The notes under the pieces were generated by a model. It was given only the letters and a program-made list of their open reading frames with translations, was not told the origin of the DNA and made no database searches. From assembly GCA_902789325.1 (NCBI GenBank), contig CADANN010000004.1, forward strand, positions 186,001 to 250,000: a stretch of 64,000 bases of DNA. Direction: 5' to 3'. Within the stretch, counting starts at the first letter, position 1; each line of letters begins with the position of its first letter. This DNA comes from an uncultured Spirochaetaceae bacterium. Its GTDB lineage: Bacteria > Spirochaetota > Spirochaetia > Treponematales > Treponemataceae. This document shows positions 58,068-64,000 of this stretch, piece by piece. The position numbers and the translations under genes are program-made.

Positions 58068-59585
58068 ATGGAAGAAAACAAAACAGAACTTACACCAAAA
58101 CAGATTGTAGAGAGACTGGACTCATATATCATCGGCCAGGAAAAGGCTAAGCGTGCCGTTGCAGTTGCTCTTCGTAACCGCTTCCGTCGTCTTAAACTGC
58201 CGGAAGAAATCCGCGATGAAGTTGCTCCAAAAAATATTTTGATGATTGGACCAACCGGCTGTGGTAAAACAGAAATTGCCCGGCGTCTTGCAAAGCTCTG
58301 CGGAGCTCCTTTCTTAAAGGTAGAGGCTACAAAGTACACCGAGGTCGGCTACGTTGGCCGCGATGTAGAAAGCATGATCCGCGACCTTATGGCTGTAGGC
58401 TACAACGACGTTAAGGCCGAGATGGAAGAGCAGCTTCGCGAGAAGTCTGTGAGCGTTGTTGAAGAGCGCTTGCTGGATCTCCTTCTTCCTGGTACTGATA
58501 AAAAAGACGAAAAGAAAGCTTCAAACGACAGCAAGATGGATATCAAACCTCTTGGCTTCTTAACTCAGCCTAATCCTAATGAAATTACAATTGATTTGAA
58601 CAAGGTTGCTTCTGATATGCAGGAGGCTTTGAATCAGGCAAATCAGGCTGCTGCAGACCAGCAGAAGGCTGATGAAGATGCTGCAGAAAAAGAACGCGAA
58701 AATCATACACGTGAAAAGTTCCGCCAGATGCTCCGCGAAGGTAAGCTCGAAGACCGTGAAGTTGATATGATTGTTCACCGTCCACAGGGAATGCCTAATA
58801 TGGAAATTATTGCCGGCGGCAGTATAGATGATCTTCAGAACAGCATGCAGGGAATCATCAATATGATGAATGGCCAGGGCCGCGGTAAAAAGCGTACTCT
58901 TACAGTAAAAGAAGCCCGCAAGATTCTTACAGAAGAAGTTCTGGACGGAATGGTTGACCACGACAAGGTTGCTGATGAAGCCAAAAAGCGTGTAGAGCAG
59001 AGTGGAATTATCTTTATTGATGAAATTGATAAGATTGCAGTTCACGGCGAAAGCCACGGACAGGATGTTAGCCGCGAAGGTGTGCAGCGCGATATTCTTC
59101 CAATCGTTGAAGGTAGCAATGTAAATACAAAGTTCGGTGTAGTTGATACAACTCACATTCTCTTTATTGCAGCCGGAGCCTTCAGTGTAGCCGCTCCAAG
59201 TGATTTGATTCCGGAATTGCAGGGACGCTTCCCGCTCCGTGTTGAACTTGAGTCTCTCCATAAGGAAGATTTCAAACGCATTCTCAGCGAGCCAAAGAAC
59301 AGCCTGATTATGCAGTACACATCACTTCTCGAAACAGAAGGCGTGAAACTCGACATCACAGAAGATGCTCTGGACCGCATGAGTACCATTGCAGAAGAGG
59401 TTAACGCCAGCGCAGAAAATATTGGTGCTCGCCGTCTCCACACTATCATGGAAAAGGTTCTTGCTGACATCAACTTTGAAGCCGACGAACACAAAGGCGA
59501 GACAATCAAGATTGATGCCGCTTACGTAGACGAAAAGCTCGAAGGCATCAGCCAGAATCAGGATTTGAGTCGATATATACTCTAG
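58068..59585 (+). CDS. hslU: ATP-dependent protease ATPase subunit HslU
   Basis: AAA+ unfoldase that feeds substrates to HslV. The 505 residues start LTPKQIVERLDSYIIGQEKAKRAVAVALRNRFRR (in part), with Walker A GPTGCGKTEIARRLAK at about 65-77, the pore motif GYVGRDVESMIRDL, a long charged intermediate (I) domain (about 110-260), Walker B GIIFIDEIDKIA, the sensor region ELQGRFPLRVEL and the C-terminal IGARRLHTIMEKVL. The length is slightly above that of typical members owing to the I domain. It follows hslV by three bases, and the frame is intact. Confidence 0.96.
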   Translation: MEENKTELTPKQIVERLDSYIIGQEKAKRAVAVALRNRFRRLKLPEEIRDEVAPKNILMIGPTGCGKTEIARRLAKLCGAPFLKVEATKYTEVGYVGRDVESMIRDLMAVGYNDVKAEMEEQLREKSVSVVEERLLDLLLPGTDKKDEKKASNDSKMDIKPLGFLTQPNPNEITIDLNKVASDMQEALNQANQAAADQQKADEDAAEKERENHTREKFRQMLREGKLEDREVDMIVHRPQGMPNMEIIAGGSIDDLQNSMQGIINMMNGQGRGKKRTLTVKEARKILTEEVLDGMVDHDKVADEAKKRVEQSGIIFIDEIDKIAVHGESHGQDVSREGVQRDILPIVEGSNVNTKFGVVDTTHILFIAAGAFSVAAPSDLIPELQGRFPLRVELESLHKEDFKRILSEPKNSLIMQYTSLLETEGVKLDITEDALDRMSTIAEEVNASAENIGARRLHTIMEKVLADINFEADEHKGETIKIDAAYVDEKLEGISQNQDLSRYIL

Positions 59586-59596
59586 AATACTTTCCA

Positions 59597-59633
59597 CAAA
59601 AAAAACTGATTCAGCCAGGCATTAGCTGAATCA
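59597..59633 (-). terminator. Terminator of the SDR gene overlapping its last codons
   Basis: On the minus strand CTGATTCAGC and GCTGAATCAG form a perfect ten-base stem followed by a run of eight T. The stem contains the last coding bases and the stop codon (59611-59613) of the minus-strand SDR gene. Confidence 0.8.
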
Positions 59634-60384
59634 GAAGGAATTTGAAAAGCTGCGGAAAATCTGCAGCTTTTTTTACAGCTTCTTCGAGTGTCATTCCTGT
59701 GAATTCCTGAGCACCGAGGTTACGGCCGCTCTTTTTGTCGTCTATAAATGCGCCAACTACAATTCCAGGAATTACGCTGTCAGGATCATTTGGAGCATTC
59801 GGGCCACCAAGGTCTGTGCGACACCAACCCGGGTCTGTAAGGTTGATGCAGACATCTGTTCCATCAAGCTTTCCGCCAAGGTCTGCAGTTACCTTATCCA
59901 GGGCTGCTTTACTTGCGCTGTAGCCTGCCTGTTCCGGCTCATTACGGATTCCGCTTGTTGTATTGATTACACGACCAAAGCCACGCTCAATCATCTTTGG
60001 AATAAACTCATAGCAGAGCATCATTGGAGCGATTGTATTGATTACAAAACTCTTTGAATAATCTTCGGCTGGAGTTTTCCAATAGTCTGTGCGGTAAGCA
60101 ATCTGTACAGCAGCATCATTGAAAAGAATATCAACAGGTTTGCCTTTTGCATTGATTTCATCAATCATTTTCTGAACCTGTGAAAGGTCCGAAAGTTCTG
60201 CAGCTACATCATAAGCTTCAACTCCCATAGCGCGAACTTCTGCAAGGGCTGCCGCAGTGTGCTCAAGTGAGCGGCTGTGCAAAATCAAATTACAGCCTTT
60301 GCTGGCCATAAACTTTGCGATTCTGTATCCGATTCCACGGTTTGCGCCGGTTACCAGCGCCCATTTTCCTTTTACGTCTATCAT
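59611..60384 (-). CDS. Short-chain dehydrogenase/reductase
   Basis: NAD(P)-dependent oxidoreductase of 257 residues. The Rossmann motif TGANRGIGYRIAKF is at residues 12-25, the structural NDAA (usual NAG/NNAG) at about 93, the catalytic Ser in INTTSGIRNE and the Tyr-x-x-x-Lys in YSASKAALDKV at about 155, followed by CINLTDPGWCRTDLGGP. Substrate unknown. Its start shares one base with the stop of the upstream epimerase gene (TAATG), so both are co-transcribed after the alcohol dehydrogenase. Confidence 0.88.
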   Translation of the reverse strand: MIDVKGKWALVTGANRGIGYRIAKFMASKGCNLILHSRSLEHTAAALAEVRAMGVEAYDVAAELSDLSQVQKMIDEINAKGKPVDILFNDAAVQIAYRTDYWKTPAEDYSKSFVINTIAPMMLCYEFIPKMIERGFGRVINTTSGIRNEPEQAGYSASKAALDKVTADLGGKLDGTDVCINLTDPGWCRTDLGGPNAPNDPDSVIPGIVVGAFIDDKKSGRNLGAQEFTGMTLEEAVKKAADFPQLFKFLLIQLMPG

Positions 60385-61379
60385 TATTTCATCCTTTCAA
60401 TTATCTCATCGCACCACTTGTCAAAGTCAGGATCTTCGGTCTGACGTTCGGGGTGGGCGAGTACATATTCTATTGTCTCTCTGATTCCCTGATCTGCACG
60501 TTTTGTTGCAACAAAATCTGGAACAAGTGATTTAAGCTTGCTGCAGTCAAATACAACTGAGTTTGCCTTGTCTCCAATCAGGCTTCCTGTAAAATCATAA
60601 TCAGAATGAGCGGCAAGGTAGGTTGATGAAACATAAACAGGCTTAAGCTCAACGCCGAGTGAGTCAGCAATGCACTGGTAAATCTGATTCCAGGTTATGC
60701 TTTCATCACTCATAATCTGAACTGCTTCGCCGATTGCGTGAATGTTTCCCATCAAACCTACAAAGCCCTTTGCAAAATCAGAATTGTGGGTAATTGTCCA
60801 GAGTGAAGTTCCGTCCCCGTGAATAATCACAGGCTTTCCTTCTTTGATTCTCTTAACAACCTGCCAGCTTCCCTTGGCGCCGTGAACTCCGAGCGGCACC
60901 GAACGTTCATCATAAGTATGACTAGGACGAATAATCGTAACAGGAAAGTTCTCATCGCGATAAAGTTTCATAAGATAATCTTCGCAGGCAATTTTATTGC
61001 GTGAGTATTCCCAGTAAGGATTTGCAAGTGGAGTTTTTTCGCTGATTACATAATTTCCGCATGGCTTCTGGTAAGCCGATGCAGAACTGATATACATAAA
61101 CTGGCGCACTTTACCCTTAAGAAGTCGATAGTCGCGTTCCAGCTGAGGTGGTACAAATCCGATAAAATCGCATGCTACATCAAACTGCATTCCGGCAAGT
61201 TTTTCTGCGGCAGCTTTTTCATCATTTATATCAACTGTAATAAAATGTGCTCCCTTAAGACGCTCATCGTTATTACGATTTCCTCTATTAATAAGGTAGA
61301 GCTCCCAGCCTTTTTCCAGCAGCAGCTTTGAGATTGCCATGCTGATTGTGCCGGTACCACCGATAAATAATGCTTTCAT
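60384..61379 (-). CDS. NAD-dependent epimerase/dehydratase (extended SDR)
   Basis: A 331-residue extended SDR protein. The N-terminal FIGGTGTISMAISKLLLEKG is the NAD-binding loop, followed by VTVDIND-like acidic region, MYISSASAYQKP (catalytic Ser), and YWEYSRNKIACEDYL with the Tyr-x-x-x-Lys pair. The rest resembles sugar-nucleotide or isoflavone-reductase-like members, but the substrate is not evident. GGAGG precedes the ATG. Located between the SDR and the alcohol dehydrogenase on one strand, suggesting a small redox operon. Confidence 0.85.
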   Translation of the reverse strand: MKALFIGGTGTISMAISKLLLEKGWELYLINRGNRNNDERLKGAHFITVDINDEKAAAEKLAGMQFDVACDFIGFVPPQLERDYRLLKGKVRQFMYISSASAYQKPCGNYVISEKTPLANPYWEYSRNKIACEDYLMKLYRDENFPVTIIRPSHTYDERSVPLGVHGAKGSWQVVKRIKEGKPVIIHGDGTSLWTITHNSDFAKGFVGLMGNIHAIGEAVQIMSDESITWNQIYQCIADSLGVELKPVYVSSTYLAAHSDYDFTGSLIGDKANSVVFDCSKLKSLVPDFVATKRADQGIRETIEYVLAHPERQTEDPDFDKWCDEIIERMK

Positions 61380-61391
61380 TTTTCCTCCAGG

Positions 61392-62576
61392 TTACAAAGA
61401 AGCCTTAGCAGCGATCTTGTAGATTTCGGCAATATCTTCAGAAGACAACTGTACAAATCCGCCTGTTCTTCCGCCTTCTGGTAATCCGAACTTCTTTACG
61501 AGAGTAGGGATATCTTCTTCCTTTGCACCGAGTTCTGCAAAATTAATTGGCATACCAATGCTGTGGAGGAACTCGCGGAATCGTTTGATACCTTCACGGG
61601 CTGTGGTTGCAGGATTAGCAAAGTCCATCTTTACACCCCAGACTCTTGTAGCCCACTGAGCAAAACGCATTACATCATGCTTATAAACAAAATCCATCCA
61701 AGCAGGCATAATAACTGCAAGACCAGCACCATGAGCACAGTCATAAAGCCCCGAAAGCTCATGCTCAATTCCGTGGCTGTTCCAGTCCTGGTCGCGGCCA
61801 ACACCAACAATATTATTGTGAGCAACCATACCAGCCCACATAATGTTAGCTCTTGCTTCGTAATCATCAGGATTAGCAATTACCTTTGGTGTTTCATGAA
61901 TCATTGCCATAAGCTCAGCTTCACACAAGCGGTCTGTAGTTTCAACATTTTGTGTGTTTGTAAAATAGCGCTCGCAAACGTGAGCCATAATATCAGTTGC
62001 ACCACAAGCAGTCTGATAAGCAGGCAAAGTTTGAGTCAAAGCCGGATTCAAAATAGAAAACTTTGGACGGAGCATGTCGTTTCCAAATCCACGTTTTACC
62101 ATTCCGTCTTTCTTTGTGATAACTGTATCAGGTGAACCTTCAGAACCGGCAGCTGCAATAGTCAAAATTGTTCCAACCGGAAGAGCTGCCTTTGGCTGAG
62201 CAGTATATGAATAAAAATCCCAGAAATCTCCATCATAGCAAACGCCCATAGCAATTGCCTTAGAAGAGTCGATTACAGAACCGCCTCCAACTGCAAGAAT
62301 AAAATCTACGCCTTCGCGCTTGCACAAATCTATTCCTTCGTAAACAAGATCATCAAGTGGGTTAGGGTGAACTCCACCGAGTTCAACAAAAGAAACGCCG
62401 GCACCTTTCAAAGACTCACGAACTCGACCAAGCAAACCTGATTTTTCAGCAGATTTACCACCAAAATGGAGCAAAACTTTGCTTCCGCCAAACTCTTTAA
62501 CTAAAGCACCTGCCTGTGCTTCTGTATCTTTTCCAAAAACAAATTTAGTTGGACTGTAAAATGTAAAGTTATTCAT
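61392..62576 (-). CDS. Iron-containing alcohol dehydrogenase
   Basis: Reduces aldehydes to alcohols with NAD(P)H, in fermentation. The 394-residue protein contains the nucleotide-binding motif LAVGGGSVIDSSKAIA and four metal ligands, Asp195 and His199 (GATDIMAHVCE), His268 (SHGIEHELSG) and His282 (YDCAHGAGLAV), with the spacing of FucO/butanol dehydrogenase-type enzymes. The exact substrate cannot be told. AGGAGA lies before the ATG and could be masked by an inverted repeat (62580-62587 with 62623-62630). Confidence 0.9.
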   Translation of the reverse strand: MNNFTFYSPTKFVFGKDTEAQAGALVKEFGGSKVLLHFGGKSAEKSGLLGRVRESLKGAGVSFVELGGVHPNPLDDLVYEGIDLCKREGVDFILAVGGGSVIDSSKAIAMGVCYDGDFWDFYSYTAQPKAALPVGTILTIAAAGSEGSPDTVITKKDGMVKRGFGNDMLRPKFSILNPALTQTLPAYQTACGATDIMAHVCERYFTNTQNVETTDRLCEAELMAMIHETPKVIANPDDYEARANIMWAGMVAHNNIVGVGRDQDWNSHGIEHELSGLYDCAHGAGLAVIMPAWMDFVYKHDVMRFAQWATRVWGVKMDFANPATTAREGIKRFREFLHSIGMPINFAELGAKEEDIPTLVKKFGLPEGGRTGGFVQLSSEDIAEIYKIAAKASL

Positions 62577-62579
62577 AGA

Positions 62580-62630
62580 ATCTCCTATTAAATCCGTGTC
62601 TACGGTGATACAAATATTGTACTAGGAGAT
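62580..62630 (-). promoter_or_regulatory. Inverted repeat able to hide the alcohol dehydrogenase ribosome-binding site
   Basis: On the minus strand ATCTCCTA (62630-62623) is complementary to TAGGAGAT (62587-62580), which contains the Shine-Dalgarno of the alcohol dehydrogenase gene. A small CCGT/ACGG stem lies in the loop. A TACAAT -10-like box (62621-62616) lies between, so the upper arm is only transcribed if a start site further upstream is used. Confidence 0.35.
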
Positions 62631-62763
62631 AAAAAGTAAAAAATATGAGTTCTCTAATTAAATTGTACGAATCTATTTTTATTGAGAGCTATTTTCGAGC
62701 TAAATCAGGATGTTCCTGGTAGAAACGGTACTTATATTTTAGATTAAACCTGGTATTTTTTAC

Positions 62764-62790
62764 TTAACTATTTTTTCCAGATTCCGACAA
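62764..62790 (+). promoter_or_regulatory. Weak sigma-28-like promoter of the flgB operon
   Basis: TTAA (62764-62767), 15 bases and TCCGACAA (62783-62790) resemble the sigma-28 pattern TAAA-N15-GCCGATAA with mismatches. The spacing is exact. The rest of 62577-62828 contains no gene. Confidence 0.35.
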
Positions 62791-62828
62791 TCAACTAGAT
62801 GTAAACAAAATTTCTGGAGGATAGAAAA

Positions 62829-63245
62829 GTGAATAGTTTTAGTCGTTCAATCGACCTGCTTCAGCGCGAAATGAATGTTGCTAATTTGCGCTATCAGGTT
62901 AGTGCCAACAACCTTGCAAATAGCGAGGTTCCGAACTTCAAACGTTCTACCGTTAATTTTGAAAGCGAACTCAAGCGTGCCTTTGAATCAGAAGAAGCTG
63001 CTAAGAATGCTTTTCATCTTACAACAACAGATTCCCGCCACATTCAGGTAAACGTTCCTTATGATTACCGCAATGTTGAGCCTCGTCGTGTTCTCGATTA
63101 TACATCTACAGCAAAGGCAAATGGTAACAATGTTGATGCTGAAACAGAAGCAAACAACATCCTCCAGATTCAGATGCAATACCGCCTGCTCACACAGCTC
63201 ACTGATTTTGAGTTTGATCAGGTTAATACAGCAATGAAGAAATAG
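62829..63245 (+). CDS. flgB: Flagellar basal-body rod protein FlgB
   Basis: Proximal rod subunit of the flagellar basal body. The 138-residue protein has the N-terminal FlgB pattern SRSIDLLQREMNVANLRYQVSANNLANSEVPNFKR (quoted in parts) and the C-terminal ETEANNILQIQMQYRLLTQLTDFEFDQVNTAMK. GGAGG lies eight bases before the GTG start. It begins the flgB-flgC-fliE operon, which continues past the window. Confidence 0.94.
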   Translation: MNSFSRSIDLLQREMNVANLRYQVSANNLANSEVPNFKRSTVNFESELKRAFESEEAAKNAFHLTTTDSRHIQVNVPYDYRNVEPRRVLDYTSTAKANGNNVDAETEANNILQIQMQYRLLTQLTDFEFDQVNTAMKK

Positions 63246-63254
63246 GAGTAAGAC

Positions 63255-63713
63255 ATGGGAATGTTCACAAGTATAAATATCGCTGCCACAGGAATGAGTG
63301 CAGAACGTCTCAGAAGTGACGTAATTTCAGACAATATCGCAAATGCAAGCACAACCCGCACACAGGACGGCGGTCCTTTCAAAAAATCAACCGTTGTAAT
63401 GCGTCCGGTTGCAGATGATAATCCACAGTGGAGAACACCGTTTACACCAGCAAGCCTCGACAATGGTCCAGGAAGAGGTGTAAAGGTTCTGGAAATCACA
63501 AAAGATACTTCAGAAGGCCGTCTTGTTTATGACCCGACCCATCCGGATGCATATCAGAGTGGTCCCCACAAAGGTTATGTAGAATATCCTAACGTAAATA
63601 TCGTAAATGAAATGGTTGACCTCATTTCTGCTTCCCGCGCGTACGAAGCCAACGCAACAGTAATCGACGGTGCAAAAGATATGTTCAGTGCCGCCCTTGA
63701 AATCGGCCGATAG
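63255..63713 (+). CDS. flgC: Flagellar basal-body rod protein FlgC
   Basis: Rod subunit neighbouring FlgB. The 152-residue protein starts MGMFTSINIAATGMSAERLRSDVISDNIANASTTRT (in part) with the conserved rod signature, and ends YPNVNIVNEMVDLISASRAYEANATVIDGAKDMF (in part), both diagnostic for FlgC. AGGAG precedes the ATG. Nine bases separate it from flgB. Confidence 0.95.
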   Translation: MGMFTSINIAATGMSAERLRSDVISDNIANASTTRTQDGGPFKKSTVVMRPVADDNPQWRTPFTPASLDNGPGRGVKVLEITKDTSEGRLVYDPTHPDAYQSGPHKGYVEYPNVNIVNEMVDLISASRAYEANATVIDGAKDMFSAALEIGR

Positions 63714-63746
63714 TCGTTGTACAATAAGTACAGAGGGGAATAAAAA

Positions 63747-64000
63747 ATGAAGATTCAAGATTTCGGTACATTGCAGATGGCGCGCACAGATAAGGCGCAT
63801 TTTGGTCAGGGTAAAATACAGCCGCTTACACAGAATGCTCCTGGAATGTCTCCAATTCAGAAAGTTCAGCGTGCGGATAAAACAACCGAGGCTGCATCAA
63901 TACAGCCGGCAAAACAATCTAAATCATTTCAGTCATATCTTCTCGATGCACTTGAGTCGGTAAATAATCAGCAGCTTGACGTTAACAAAGTTCAGGAAAA
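63747..64000 (+). CDS. fliE: Flagellar hook-basal body complex protein FliE, partial
   Basis: Links the MS ring to the rod. The frame opens with an ATG at 63747 (AGAGGGG upstream) and runs to the window edge without a stop (84 complete codons). The beginning is a variable Gln/Thr-rich segment, followed by SFQSYLLDALESVNNQQLDVNKVQE, whose F..YL.DA...VN..Q pattern is that of FliE. The position after flgB-flgC supports it. The C-terminal end is outside the window. Confidence 0.88.
   Translation, partial: MKIQDFGTLQMARTDKAHFGQGKIQPLTQNAPGMSPIQKVQRADKTTEAASIQPAKQSKSFQSYLLDALESVNNQQLDVNKVQE

Noticed and set aside
58560..59261. 233-residue open frame on the minus strand
   Set aside because: Antisense shadow of hslU; low-complexity hydrophobic translation without family features.
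1..64000. tRNA, rRNA, CRISPR arrays, insertion sequences
   Set aside because: None was recognised: intergenic spaces are short (none above about 300 bases) and no cloverleaf-like, spacer-repeat or transposase sequence was found by eye.

Overview
The window looks like part of the chromosome of a free-living or gut/rumen/oral Treponema (Spirochaetota). The support comes from several independent places: a tandem pair of FlaA periplasmic-flagellum sheath proteins, a cheA - cheW/cheR-like - cheX - cheY operon, and a long division cluster (mraZ-rsmH-ftsL-murF-ftsW-ftsQ-ftsA-ftsZ-xerD-TPR lipoprotein-dprA-topA) that continues through xerC-hslV-hslU to flgB-flgC-fliE, an order characteristic of treponemes. 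Metabolic genes point to a saccharolytic anaerobe: a GH36 alpha-galactosidase with a carbohydrate-esterase-like protein and a LacI regulator, a glycerol kinase/anaerobic glycerol-3-phosphate oxidation operon, an iron alcohol dehydrogenase and an [FeFe]-hydrogenase-like protein. The DNA is AT-rich throughout. I see no rRNA, tRNA, CRISPR array, insertion sequence or prophage.

Layout. 1-2.8 kb: 3' part missing of a PotA-type ABC ATPase (minus), a small membrane protein, rplM-rpsI, recX. 2.8-7.2 kb: alpha-galactosidase, SGNH esterase and LacI regulator. 7.4-8.8 kb: ornithine carbamoyltransferase and an ACT-domain protein separated by an attenuator-like structure. 8.8-18.5 kb: a signalling island holding a membrane EAL phosphodiesterase, dgt, a hybrid histidine kinase, a FIST-domain sensor and a very large [FeFe]-hydrogenase-like/GGDEF-like/EAL/PAS fusion. 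18.4-21.1 kb: OFA-type MFS transporter and a probable outer-membrane protein. 21.1-26.1 kb: chemotaxis operon. 26.1-30.8 kb: a NarL response regulator, an atypical receiver protein and a sugar-binding-protein/histidine-kinase fusion, then two half-size CHR transporters. 30.8-35.1 kb: deoD, a nucleotidyltransferase, manA, a membrane protein, and fba. 35.2-38.0 kb: an orphan lipoprotein and the two FlaA genes behind a sigma-28-type promoter. 38.1-51.8 kb: division and DNA-processing cluster, headed by four phased MraZ boxes. 51.8-56.5 kb: glycerol operon. 56.6-59.6 kb: xerC, hslV (with a one-base frameshift) and hslU. 59.6-62.6 kb: SDR, epimerase and alcohol dehydrogenase on the minus strand. 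62.8-64 kb: start of the flgBC-fliE flagellar operon, cut by the window end.

The most interesting system is at 12.1-18.5 kb: a hybrid kinase, a FIST protein and a 1143-residue protein that joins an [FeFe]-hydrogenase-like sensory module (ferredoxin clusters, three H-cluster-like cysteine motifs, an additional four-cysteine cluster) to an apparently intact EAL domain. It reads as a hydrogen- or redox-responsive c-di-GMP phosphodiesterase. Other points to look at are a recurrent promoter architecture in which the -10 box lies 6-8 bases before the ATG with no ribosome-binding site (leaderless mRNAs), a 146-bp nested palindrome before deoD, a GC-rich repeat block before flaA, an unusual Asp in place of the active-site Cys of ornithine carbamoyltransferase, and several candidate operators and structured leaders.
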